NCBI GenBank assembly: GCA_033105485.1
Contig: CP136956.1
Location: forward strand, 1,612,001-1,676,000
Length of the DNA stretch: 64,000 nt
From: LVI-A0039 sp033105485
GTDB lineage: Bacteria > Bacillota_I > Bacilli_A > UBA3375
Reading direction: 5' to 3'
A program made the position numbers and the translations under genes. The notes beneath the pieces are model-generated. The model was given only the letters and a program-made list of their open reading frames with translations. It was not told where the DNA came from and did not search any database. Positions within the stretch are counted from its first letter, which is position 1. The number at the start of each line of letters is the position of its first letter. Shown here one piece after another: positions 43,305 to 50,923 of this stretch.

Positions 43305-43388
43305 GGAGGGGTAGCGAAGTGGCTAAACGCGGTTGACTGTAACTCAATTCCTTCGGGTTCAGGGGTTCGAATCCCTTCCCCTCCACCA
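43305..43388 (+). tRNA. tRNA-Tyr (anticodon GTA)
   Basis: Acceptor GGAGGGG pairs with CCCCTCC. The anticodon loop is CTGTAAC with GTA. A long variable arm with TCCTTCGG is present, and CCA is encoded. Second gene of the tRNA operon. Confidence 0.95.
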
Positions 43389-43400
43389 TTCAAAGAATAC

Positions 43401-43475
43401 AGGGCTATCGCCAAGCGGTAAGGCAACGGTTTTTGGTGTCGTCATGCACAGGTTCGAATCCTGTTAGCCCTGCCA
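43401..43475 (+). tRNA. tRNA-Gln (anticodon TTG)
   Basis: Acceptor AGGGCTA pairs with TAGCCCT. The D-arm GCC...GGC is intact. The anticodon loop is TTTTGGT with TTG, T-loop TTCGAAT, discriminator G, CCA encoded. Two wobble pairs (G-U, U-G) weaken the anticodon stem. A mutated copy lies at 46255. Confidence 0.9.
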
Positions 43476-43499
43476 AAATTATTTTAAATAATTAATTAA

Positions 43500-43536
43500 A
43501 CAGTTTAACTAAGAATCTTAGTTAAGCTGTTTTTTA
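43500..43536 (+). terminator. Terminator of the tRNA operon (repeated hairpin)
   Basis: ACAGTTTAACTAAG pairs with CTTAGTTAAGCTGT, followed by six T. Same hairpin as at 334, 45637 and 46354. Confidence 0.88.
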
Positions 43537-43899
43537 TATTCAAGTTGTCGTTAATTGCTATGGTAGACTATAATAAATATAGTAAATGTTGGAAAGGGAA
43601 GTTAATATATGAAAATTCAAATAGCGCCTGAGATGCTTATGTATCTATAAGAACTTGACATAATGGATTGAAAGTATTAACTATTTACGTGACATAGGGT
43701 ATACAGGGTTAACTACTAAAGTTAAAAGTAATAACTATTCGTTTAGTGAATTGAAGAAAGGAGTAATTCTGTTTAATCAAATGTATGATCTAACTAATTT
43801 TAAAGAAAAGAAACTTTTTAATAAATATAAAATAGGGTAGCCGATAAACCGTAAATGGAATGTTGGTTACCCAACTTAACTTTATAGTACCATTATAAT
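43537..43899 (+). other. Region with a decayed coding fragment
   Basis: After the tRNA operon the sequence has a promoter-like stretch near 43565 and AAAGGGAAG before ATG 43609, but that frame stops after 13 codons. A second fragment (about 43659-43840) keeps an open frame of about 55 codons with no start (ESINYLRDIGYTGL, FSELKKGVILF). This looks like a broken gene of unknown kind. The last 60 bp hold no feature I can name. Confidence 0.4.
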
Positions 43900-43977
43900 A
43901 AAAGCCGAAACTCAAGTTAGTGAGATTCGGCTCTTTTATTTAAAATTCTACTTTATTGGGTTCTGTTCAATTAGATT
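43900..43977 (-). repeat. Dispersed terminator-like repeat, copy c
   Basis: The best-preserved copy. On the minus strand AGCCGAATCTCA and TGAGTTTCGGCT form a stem followed by TTTTATT, just after the SDR gene. Related copies are at 14352 and 18341. Confidence 0.65.
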
Positions 43978-43985
43978 CTTTTTTC

Positions 43986-44723
43986 TTAATCTACTTGCAT
44001 AGTTGGGGCAATTTGTAGTTCACGAATATTTACATTTTGTGGTAATTCATACATGTATAATACTGAATTTGCAACTGCTTTCGGATCCATACTTGATCCA
44101 CCCATCGTTTGTTTCCAATCAACATAACCATCTCTAATCTTTTGACTAGATGTATGTGATAATAATTCAGTTTCAGCAGCACCTGGTGAGATTGTTGCAA
44201 CACGAACATTAAATGGAGAAAGTTCTTGTCTAACTGTCTCAGTAATTCCGTGAACTCCAAATTTACTTGCGCTGTAAGCTGCGTGATTTCCAAACGTTTT
44301 TACGCCTGCTAATGAACTAACATTAATAATAGTTCCAGTTTTTGCTGCTTTCATTTGAGGTGCAACAATTTGAATCCCGTTTAATACACCAGTTACGTTT
44401 ACATCTAACATTGTTTGCCATTCATTACGATCTTGGTTTAATACGTCACCTAATAACATTGTTCCAGCATTGTTTACTAATAAGTCAACTGGTCCAAATT
44501 TAGCTTCAGCAGCAGTAACTGCAGTTTGCATACTATCAAAGTCTGTCACATCAACTTTTGTATACATTACATTTTCACTATTAAGTTCTTCTGTGATCTC
44601 TTTTAATCTATCTTCACGTCTTGCTAATAGCAATAAGCTATATCCTTTATTATTAAATAATTTAGCCATTTCATATCCGAACCCACTGCTTGCTCCAGTG
44701 ATTACAATTAATTTATTTTTCAT
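43986..44723 (-). CDS. SDR family oxidoreductase
   Basis: 245 residues, classical short-chain dehydrogenase. Cofactor loop TGASSGFG with ARREDR (Arg/Arg pattern, suggesting NADP), LVNNAG, and the catalytic Ser...Tyr...Lys in NVSSLAGVKTFGNHAAYSASKFG. Substrate unknown. It is divergent from a HxlR regulator with an operator-like palindrome between them, so it is probably induced by a reactive or electrophilic compound (inference from family). Confidence 0.9.
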   Translation of the reverse strand: MKNKLIVITGASSGFGYEMAKLFNNKGYSLLLLARREDRLKEITEELNSENVMYTKVDVTDFDSMQTAVTAAEAKFGPVDLLVNNAGTMLLGDVLNQDRNEWQTMLDVNVTGVLNGIQIVAPQMKAAKTGTIINVSSLAGVKTFGNHAAYSASKFGVHGITETVRQELSPFNVRVATISPGAAETELLSHTSSQKIRDGYVDWKQTMGGSSMDPKAVANSVLYMYELPQNVNIRELQIAPTMQVD

Positions 44724-44774
44724 TTTTTATACCTCGTTTCATATCTAGTATAGCGCTGTTGCTCTAATTTATCT

Positions 44775-44792
44775 ACTTACATTTTTGTAAGT
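44775..44792. promoter_or_regulatory. Candidate HxlR operator
   Basis: ACTTACA-TTTT-TGTAAGT is a perfect 7-bp inverted repeat. It lies just upstream of the hxlR -10 (TATAAT, 44798-44803) and covers the -35 region of that promoter, between the divergent SDR and HxlR genes. Confidence 0.6.
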
Positions 44793-44818
44793 AAAGTATA
44801 ATAGTAGTGGAGGCAGTA

Positions 44819-45112
44819 ATGGAAAAGTGTAATGTAATGGATTGTGATGTATATCATGCAATCAAAATAATCAAATCAAGATATGCATCAGTGTTTATTT
44901 TCAGTCTAGCCGAGGATAGTAAAACATTTGGTGAAATCGAAGCTGAATTTGACTTTATTAGCAGTGTCCAAGTATCTCGAACTTTAAAAGAACTAAGATT
45001 ATATAAGATTGCTAATAACAATGATGGTAAATATAGTTTAACTGAGGCAGGCCAAGCTTTAGTTCCGATTTTAGATAGTTTAGAAGAGTGGAATGAAAAG
45101 TACAATAGCTAG
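44819..45112 (+). CDS. HxlR family transcriptional regulator
   Basis: 97 residues. A winged helix-turn-helix: SRYASVFIFSLAEDSKTFGEIE, ISSVQVSRTLKELRLYKI, YSLTEAGQALVPIL are the pattern of HxlR/YodB proteins. Two N-terminal Cys (EKCNVMDCDVYHAI) match the family's C..dC..... start, where the first Cys is often redox-sensing. ATG at 44819 follows GGAGG. Likely represses itself and the divergent SDR. Confidence 0.88.
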   Translation: MEKCNVMDCDVYHAIKIIKSRYASVFIFSLAEDSKTFGEIEAEFDFISSVQVSRTLKELRLYKIANNNDGKYSLTEAGQALVPILDSLEEWNEKYNS

Positions 45113-45537
45113 ATATAAATTAAATAATTGATTATATATTATAATGGTAACTAGGAAGAATTGTATAAAAGTAAAAAATAATATATTAGCTAAGAGAGAA
45201 TAAGTAAAAATTACAGTTAACTACGATTTAGATTTGAAAGTAGATTTAAAGAAGCAGTATTCAAAATTAGTTTAAAAAACATTACCTTGTCATGAACTAG
45301 AAGAGAAGGCAGTGTTGATGTAGTAATAACAAAACTTGAATAATTACTTTGCGAGGGAACTATAACCAAAAAACAGTTTGATGATTTATATGATAAAGAA
45401 GAGTAACAATTTAAAAATTTACTAGTAAAGTTGAAATAGTTGATATAGTTTATGAAGATAAAAGATTAATCTGTTGGGAACTAAAAATTTATTAAATTTA
45501 GGGTTTATTTTTGGAATCAATAGTGATATAATTAGTT
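45113..45537 (+). other. Decayed coding region
   Basis: 425 bp with stop codons in every frame. Short coding-like pieces remain (for example EGTITKKQFDDLYDKEE near 45352-45403 and KVEIVDIVYEDKRLICWELK near 45427-45490), in different frames. This looks like an old pseudogene, perhaps of an accessory protein. No start or family can be named. Confidence 0.4.
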
Positions 45538-45673
45538 CATAGGAAAGGTGTGCACTACATCTTTTATATGTAATTATGGTTCCATTAATTTGAACCATAT
45601 GGTGCCAATATTAAGTTGCAGTAATGCACTACTAAAACAGTTTAACTAAGAATCTTAGTTAAGCTGTTTTTTT
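45538..45673 (+). ncRNA. Small-RNA-like element, copy 2 of 2
   Basis: A TATAAT at 45527-45532 precedes ATAGGAAAGG. The middle has a hairpin (TATGGTTC/GAACCATA), and the last about 75 bases match the element at 231-374, ending in the same terminator. The conserved 3' frame differs by two non-synonymous changes, so coding is not supported. Family not recognised. Confidence 0.45.
45637..45673 (+). terminator. Intrinsic terminator (repeated hairpin)
   Basis: ACAGTTTAACTAAG pairs with CTTAGTTAAGCTGT, followed by eight T. Confidence 0.88.
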
Positions 45674-45816
45674 ATATAATATTTAATTGTATCTAATAAA
45701 TATGAAAATTAATCATAATAGAATTAATTATTTCAGATAACTATATAACTGTATGGTTATTTTAAATTGCAATCTTATAAAATATAATGCTATAATATTT
45801 ACATATTGGAGGACTT

Positions 45817-46176
45817 ATGAAAAAATTAATTATAGCTATTTTTGCTCTTACAATTGTACTAGTAGGTTGTAGTAGCGAATCATATACAAATATTGGCAAA
45901 GATGAATATATACAAATGGTTGATAATAAGGATGATTATGTATTTATTGATGTGCGTACAAATGAAGAGTTTCAAGTCGATGGAATAGATGACATTTTTA
46001 TAAATATTGATAGTACAGTAGCTGTCGATCAGATTACTTCTAACTATAATGAAGATCAAAATATTGTACTAGTTTGTCGCAGTGGTAATAGATCAGGAAC
46101 TGTTGCAAAAGAACTAGTTAAAGCCGGGTTTACAAATGTTTATAATATTGAAGATGGAATTTACAGTATTTTATAA
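45817..46176 (+). CDS. Rhodanese-domain lipoprotein
   Basis: 119 residues. The signal peptide ends in a lipobox LVGC (Cys18), so it is lipid-anchored by Lgt outside the membrane. The rhodanese domain has FIDVRTNEEF and the active-site loop VCRSGNRSG (Cys87). It could carry sulfane sulfur outside the cell. TTGGAGGA precedes the ATG. It is not adjacent to the sulfur operon at 15 kb, but the theme is shared. Confidence 0.9.
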   Translation: MKKLIIAIFALTIVLVGCSSESYTNIGKDEYIQMVDNKDDYVFIDVRTNEEFQVDGIDDIFINIDSTVAVDQITSNYNEDQNIVLVCRSGNRSGTVAKELVKAGFTNVYNIEDGIYSIL

Positions 46177-46254
46177 AATTCTGTATTTACACTTAAATAC
46201 TAGTAATAGAATTTAGTGTATAATAGAATTGTTAAGGGATAGTATGGAAAATAC

Positions 46255-46329
46255 AGGGCTATCGCCAAGCGGTAAGCCAATGTTTTTTGGTGTCGTCATG
46301 CATAGGTTCGAATCCTGTTAGCCCTGCCA
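46255..46329 (+). pseudogene. Mutated second tRNA-Gln (TTG)
   Basis: It matches the tRNA-Gln at 43401 except for four substitutions. Two break helices: the D-stem GGC becomes GCC (C-C mismatch), and the anticodon stem gains a T-T mismatch. Acceptor, T-arm and CCA are intact. A TATAAT lies upstream (46219-46224) and the same terminator follows (46354), so it may still be transcribed. It is probably a decaying duplicate. Confidence 0.7.
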
Positions 46330-46353
46330 AAATTATTTTTAATAATTAATTAA

Positions 46354-46390
46354 ACAGCTTAACTAAGAATCTTAGTTAAGCTGTTTTTTT
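46354..46390 (+). terminator. Intrinsic terminator (repeated hairpin)
   Basis: ACAGCTTAACTAAG pairs with CTTAGTTAAGCTGT, now fully complementary, followed by seven T. Confidence 0.88.
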
Positions 46391-46445
46391 ATATTAAATT
46401 GTCTTATTGCAGTCATAATATAGAGTATATTGAGGAGTTGATAAG

Positions 46446-46610
46446 ATGAAAAGAATTAAGAAAACTAGAAGAGATTTATTACTTGAGGAAAATTTGAATG
46501 ACATTATCTATGTTTATTATAGTTGTAAGAAGCATAAAGTCTATAAGGCTCGTAGTATGGGTGGTATTGAGGAGGGTTGGATTTTTTTAATCAGTTGCAA
46601 TTTTATATGA
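46446..46610 (+). CDS. Small basic protein of unknown function
   Basis: 54 residues, starting MKRIKKTRRDLLLEENLND, with GAGGAG before the ATG. It stops at TGA (46608-46610). The stop overlaps the ATG of the next membrane gene as ATGA, which suggests coupled translation. No family recognised; the sequence could also be a remnant. Confidence 0.45.
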   Translation: MKRIKKTRRDLLLEENLNDIIYVYYSCKKHKVYKARSMGGIEEGWIFLISCNFI

Positions 46611-47041
46611 TTTTTATACTTTCCAGTTATTTGTTAATAGGATATATTCGAAGTGGCTTTTCACAATTTTATTTATATGATACTACTGGTATTTTAGGGC
46701 TACTCACTTTTGATATTCTGATTCTCTTATTTCCATTATTACTTATTTATGAAATAGTATGTACACTACACTTATTTAAAGCGCGAAAGTCGATACTTAA
46801 TAATCAAAGACAGGCAACGTATAGTAAAAATGACGTAGACAAGTTTAGCTTAAATACATCCATGATTTTTAATTTTAATAGAAGTTTAAATCTATTTATT
46901 GTAAATGATAAATTTGTATATGCAAATAGAAACGTGTGTTTAGGTGAAGCTGATAGACAAAAGTTTAAAAGGAGAAGTATTGCTAAAACTATATTAGTTG
47001 TTGTTTTGGTAATCTATTTTCAGTATTTAATCTACTTTTAG
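46607..47041 (+). CDS. Small membrane protein of unknown function
   Basis: 144 residues with about three membrane helices (two near the N-terminus, one at the C-terminus) and a polar central loop. ATG at 46607 overlaps the preceding small ORF as ATGA. A TTG at 46577 would add ten residues but has no spacing from its GAGGAGGG. No family recognised. Confidence 0.5.
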   Translation: MIFILSSYLLIGYIRSGFSQFYLYDTTGILGLLTFDILILLFPLLLIYEIVCTLHLFKARKSILNNQRQATYSKNDVDKFSLNTSMIFNFNRSLNLFIVNDKFVYANRNVCLGEADRQKFKRRSIAKTILVVVLVIYFQYLIYF

Positions 47042-47104
47042 TACATAGAGGATGACTTTAAATTTTTTTGTTTTATGCTATAATCTAAATAAAGAGGAGG
47101 TAGT

Positions 47105-47359
47105 ATGGAAACAAAAGTTAGATTAGATAAAGACACATTTGAAGTTAAATCAAATAAAGTATATTCAATGGGACAAGGAACAGCTGGTGGTTATGTATTT
47201 AACAGTGAGGCAGACTATTACATCATTACAGAAGAGCATGGAATCAAGTTAAAGAGCGTTTTTAATGATGTGGAATATACTACTGAAATTGATGAAGTTA
47301 ATAGTTTAAATGGGACTTTTACAATTAAAGGTAAAGAGTATAAGTACAAAGTTTTATAA
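47105..47359 (+). CDS. Small soluble protein of unknown function
   Basis: 84 residues, mostly beta-prone and acidic (VYSMGQGTAGGYVFNSEADYY, KGKEYKYKVL). GAGGAGGTA precedes the ATG and a perfect hairpin terminator follows. Extended -10 TATGCTATAAT lies at about 47075. Monocistronic; no family recognised. Confidence 0.6.
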   Translation: METKVRLDKDTFEVKSNKVYSMGQGTAGGYVFNSEADYYIITEEHGIKLKSVFNDVEYTTEIDEVNSLNGTFTIKGKEYKYKVL

Positions 47360-47370
47360 GTTGCAGATTA

Positions 47371-47396
47371 AGAAAGGTATATACCTTTCTTTTTTT
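47371..47396 (+). terminator. Intrinsic terminator
   Basis: AGAAAGGTAT is perfectly self-complementary with ATACCTTTCT, followed by T6. Confidence 0.85.
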
Positions 47397-47479
47397 ACTT
47401 CAATGTTCAGGAAAATCATATTGGTAAATCGCATTGATAGCACACTACTATGATATAATAAGATATACAAGGAGGAGAT

Positions 47480-48379
47480 ATGTTACAAGTTGTCAACGTA
47501 CAGAAACAATTTGGCTCTAAAATAGCAGTCGATAATTTATCGTTTGAAATTAACCGTGGGGAAATACTAGGTTTATTAGGAACGAATGGCGCAGGTAAAA
47601 CGACTACTTTCAGGATGATTTTGGGAATCTTTAAACCTGATAGTGGTCGTATTTTATTAGATGGAAAGGATATATCAATCGATGACAGTAATCGTATTGG
47701 GTTCTTGCCAGAGGAACGAAGTTTATTACCTAAATACACAATTGCCGAGCAATTATATTTCTTTGGTGAACTAAAGGGAAAAACAAGAGGAGAACTTGAA
47801 CCGAAAATTGATCATTGGTTATCATATTTTGAGTTAACAGATAATCGTGATAGTAAGATTAAAGAACTATCAAAAGGGAATCAACAAAAAGTACAATTTA
47901 TTTCTAGTATTCTACATGAGCCTGATTTAGTAATTTTAGATGAGCCATTTAGTGGTTTAGATCCAATTAATATTAAACTGATTGCCGAGGCGATTAAGAG
48001 TTTAACGGCAACCGGTACTATGATCATTTTCTCTTCTCACCGATTAGACTATGTAGAGAGTTTTTCTAAAGATGTAATCTTTCTAGAAAAAGGTGTGCCA
48101 CTACTTGAGGGTAATATAGATGAAATCAAACGTGCGGGAAATGAATATATTGTAGAAGTTGAATCATTAGATGACCTTCATAGTTTAGAACAAGTTGATT
48201 TCATCATTAGTATTACTAATGATAGTAATTTATATAAAATTAAAATCGACTCGTATCAAAATATTGACCAGCTATTTAGCTTATTATCAGCTATGCGTAT
48301 ACGAAAGTTTGATGTAAAACTTCCAAGTTTAGAAGACTTAGTAATTAACGCAGTTAGGAGGAATGATGAAGAACTTTAA
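47480..48379 (+). CDS. ABC transporter ATP-binding protein (NatA-like)
   Basis: 299 residues. Walker A GTNGAGKTTTF, signature LSKGNQQKVQF (a KGN variant common in NatA/YhaQ-type exporters), Walker B LVILDEPFSGLDP. A C-terminal domain (about 215-299) follows, as in exporters of the NatA/CcmA group. Paired with the permease 48366, which overlaps it. Possible roles are Na+ or antibiotic export; the substrate is unknown. Confidence 0.88.
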   Translation: MLQVVNVQKQFGSKIAVDNLSFEINRGEILGLLGTNGAGKTTTFRMILGIFKPDSGRILLDGKDISIDDSNRIGFLPEERSLLPKYTIAEQLYFFGELKGKTRGELEPKIDHWLSYFELTDNRDSKIKELSKGNQQKVQFISSILHEPDLVILDEPFSGLDPINIKLIAEAIKSLTATGTMIIFSSHRLDYVESFSKDVIFLEKGVPLLEGNIDEIKRAGNEYIVEVESLDDLHSLEQVDFIISITNDSNLYKIKIDSYQNIDQLFSLLSAMRIRKFDVKLPSLEDLVINAVRRNDEEL

Positions 48380-49604
48380 AGTACTTTTGAAATATTCACT
48401 TAAACCTAAATTCTCTGGTCGCAAGCAAGTAATTAGTTATGCATTACTTTTCTTATTTCCACTATTACTAATTGGGTTTGGTGGTCAGCTTGCTCTTAAC
48501 TTAATTGAAAGTGAAGAAGTAAATGATCAAATAGCAGATGTTGTATATATTACTCCACCAGGGAAGGTGGCCGATGCTCTTAGTACTAACTTTAGTAATG
48601 TTGAAATTATTGACGAGACAGACCAAGTTATTACTAAGATGAGTAATGAGGATGATGTAACTGAACTAATTATCGATTTGGATAATAATCAAATAACATC
48701 TGATTTTAACATCGGAATGCAAGATAGCTATGGGTTAAATGCAGTAATTAATGAAGTTAGAATGACAGATGTAATTAATGGTTTAGATGTCCATACACAA
48801 ATGGAAATTACACGTGCTAATAGTGAATTTGAATATACAAATAAGTTTGCCGAAGATAATGATAATAACTCAGTTCTAGGTGCTGTTGGGTTTGCTAATA
48901 CGTTTATCATTTATATGATTATTATTTTCGGATTCCAATTATTAGGTAGTGAGATTTTTGAAGAGAAGAGTTCCCGTGCAATGGAAGTTATTATAACTAA
49001 TACTAAACCACATGTTCATATGTTAGTTAAGGTATGTTCAACACTTATCTTTTTAGTATCTATTATCTTAACGATATTAATTGGTGCAATACTTGGAATT
49101 GTTATTTTATACATGTCAAATCCTGATACTGTTGGAGTACTTGTAGATCAATTACTAGAGTTATTGAAAACGCTTGATATAGCAGTTAATTTCCAATTGC
49201 TAATATTTATCATTTTCACAGTTTTATCTGGACTGCTTGCAGTATTGTTATTCCAAATAATTGCCGCTGTAGCCGCTGCGATGACAACATCTTATGAAGA
49301 TTATCAAAAAGCAAATGGGCCAATTGTTATATTATTATTAGTGCCGTACATGATTTCGATGATTGGGATTGAGGCTTTAGCAAAAATACTCGTATACTTC
49401 CCATTCTTTACGCCGTTCTTTGCACCATCACTATATTTATCAGAAGATATATCATTAGTTGTATTTGGGGCTTGTATTACGTTACAAGCGATAACAGTTA
49501 TAGTTCTATATAAAGTTCTAGCACCGGTATATCGTGAGGGGTTACTTAACTATAGTACGAGTAGTTTTAAACAAATTATTAAAAGAAGTTATAAAAATAA
49601 ATAG
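48366..49604 (+). CDS. ABC-2 type permease (NatB-like)
   Basis: 412 residues. One N-terminal helix, a large extracytoplasmic domain (about 45-170), then five or six helices with EIFEEKSSRAMEVIITNTKP, the hallmark of NatB/YhaP-type permeases (eKs.r..Evil.s..p). Two adjacent ATGs (48363, 48366) follow AGGAGG; 48366 has the better spacing. It overlaps the ATPase by 14 bp. Confidence 0.86.
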   Translation: MKNFKVLLKYSLKPKFSGRKQVISYALLFLFPLLLIGFGGQLALNLIESEEVNDQIADVVYITPPGKVADALSTNFSNVEIIDETDQVITKMSNEDDVTELIIDLDNNQITSDFNIGMQDSYGLNAVINEVRMTDVINGLDVHTQMEITRANSEFEYTNKFAEDNDNNSVLGAVGFANTFIIYMIIIFGFQLLGSEIFEEKSSRAMEVIITNTKPHVHMLVKVCSTLIFLVSIILTILIGAILGIVILYMSNPDTVGVLVDQLLELLKTLDIAVNFQLLIFIIFTVLSGLLAVLLFQIIAAVAAAMTTSYEDYQKANGPIVILLLVPYMISMIGIEALAKILVYFPFFTPFFAPSLYLSEDISLVVFGACITLQAITVIVLYKVLAPVYREGLLNYSTSSFKQIIKRSYKNK

Positions 49605-49612
49605 GAGATTAT

Positions 49613-50221
49613 ATGGAGCACGAACAAGAATTAATTGAGTTATTATCTGATTCAGAATTAGAACATTTTGAAAGTTTAGCACCTAGCTATAAAAAGATTT
49701 TTATTGGACATGTTTTCAATGCTAAGACAGAAAAGACTCGTCTAAAAAATATTGATGAAGTTAAAGAAGCAATGGAATTGAAATGTAAAAACATTTTTGA
49801 TTACAAGAAAAAGAAAAATCCTCGTAATGAAATTGCTAAGGACTTAGATGATGCAACTAAAATTAAATTATACTTTGAAAAAGTAGAAGACTTAAATAAC
49901 CGTAATTTAGTAGCTAAGTTATACGATGATTTGGTTGGATTAGATGAAAATCTTAATATCTTATATGCATGGAATAATCCAATGATCAAATATAAAGAAA
50001 CATTTATTTGTGGAGTGACAGTAGCTAAAGCTCACTTCACACTTGCATTTGAAGCAGAAGCACTAGATTTCTTTAGAGAAAGAATTATTGAAAATGGTTA
50101 TGGAATGAACTTAAAAACTTTTAAGATTAAATATAACCAAGAAATAGATTTTGAACTTTTATCACAAATGGTATTATTTAGTATCGAACTGAAAAAAGAT
50201 GCAAAAGGATTTTGGAAGTAA
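49613..50221 (+). CDS. YdeI/OmpD-associated-like protein with DUF1801-like half
   Basis: 202 residues, soluble. The N-terminus ESLAPSYKKIFIGHVFNAKTEKTR matches the YdeI pattern (f..L.pS.rkey..wi..AK...TR). The second half, NNPMIKYKETFICGVTVAKAHFTL, resembles a DUF1801 core (yg.P.f......f..f...k.h). The order is unusual for the family. YdeI proteins are linked to antibiotic or bacteriocin tolerance. AGGAG precedes the ATG; a terminator overlaps its stop. Confidence 0.65.
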   Translation: MEHEQELIELLSDSELEHFESLAPSYKKIFIGHVFNAKTEKTRLKNIDEVKEAMELKCKNIFDYKKKKNPRNEIAKDLDDATKIKLYFEKVEDLNNRNLVAKLYDDLVGLDENLNILYAWNNPMIKYKETFICGVTVAKAHFTLAFEAEALDFFRERIIENGYGMNLKTFKIKYNQEIDFELLSQMVLFSIELKKDAKGFWK

Positions 50222-50243
50222 GTAGCAATACTTACTTTTTTTT
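50217..50243 (+). terminator. Intrinsic terminator overlapping the stop codon
   Basis: AGTAAGTA pairs with TACTTACT around GCAA, followed by T8. The stem includes the upstream gene's TAA. Confidence 0.85.
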
Positions 50244-50253
50244 AAGGAGAAAA

Positions 50254-50844
50254 ATGAATTTTGAGTTAGTTAAAGAGCATGTGAAAACTAAGTTAGCCGG
50301 TAATACAAATGGCCATGGTTATGATCATGCATATAGAGTAGTTAATAATGTAAAGTTAATAGCTAAAGAAGTAGAATGTGATTATGATATATGTGTTATT
50401 AGTGCATATGTTCATGATCTGATTGATCGCAAGGTAGTTGATGATATCGATAGTGAGATAATAGAACTAGAGGAATTCTTAAGGACTGGTCTTGGTTTAG
50501 AGCAAGTTAAAGTAGAACATATTTTAAAAATTTGTAATACAATTTCTTATTCTAAAAACTTAGAGCTTGAATCAGTGGAAGCAATGGTTGTGCAAGATGC
50601 TGATCGTTTAGATGCTTTAGGAGCAACTGGTATCGCACGTACGATTGAATACTCGGTGTCAGTTAATCGTCCTATTTACATTGCAGATGATAAAAGTGAT
50701 GACACTGCAATTGGTCATTTTCACTCTAAATTATATAAATTACCAGCGCTCATGAATTTTGAAATATCTAAAGAGATTGCCAAAACAAAATTAGAAGTAA
50801 TGTATTTATTTGAAGAAAATATGATTAGGGAAAATAGAGAGTAA
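50254..50844 (+). CDS. HD-domain phosphohydrolase
   Basis: 196 residues. The HD motif is complete: H in GHGYDHAYRV, HD in AYVHDLID and a later Asp in MVVQDADRLDALGA. This is the YedJ/PF01966 type with a metal-dependent phosphatase site. Substrate unknown, perhaps a nucleotide. ATG at 50254 follows AAGGAGA; the longer frame would overlap the preceding gene and its terminator. Confidence 0.88.
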   Translation: MNFELVKEHVKTKLAGNTNGHGYDHAYRVVNNVKLIAKEVECDYDICVISAYVHDLIDRKVVDDIDSEIIELEEFLRTGLGLEQVKVEHILKICNTISYSKNLELESVEAMVVQDADRLDALGATGIARTIEYSVSVNRPIYIADDKSDDTAIGHFHSKLYKLPALMNFEISKEIAKTKLEVMYLFEENMIRENRE

Positions 50845-50863
50845 GTGTAATCTTACTTTTTTT
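50840..50863 (+). terminator. Intrinsic terminator
   Basis: AGTAAG pairs with CTTACT, followed by T7. Confidence 0.75.
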
Positions 50864-50879
50864 ATGTAACAAAAACTAT

Positions 50880-50895
50880 ATACAGAAAAATGTAT
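50880..50895. promoter_or_regulatory. Candidate metal-responsive operator of copA
   Basis: ATACA-GAAAAA-TGTAT is a 5-bp inverted repeat in the short leader before copA, just ahead of a -10-like TATATT. The downstream ArsR-type gene is the obvious candidate to bind it. Confidence 0.4.
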
Positions 50896-50923
50896 GTTAA
50901 AATATATTTTGTAAGGAGATATC

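Noticed and set aside
43235..43426. 63-codon minus-strand frame starting MPYRLAIALYSLNGGGEG
   Set aside because: It is an antisense translation of the tRNA-Leu, tRNA-Tyr and tRNA-Gln genes, a well-known kind of false protein.
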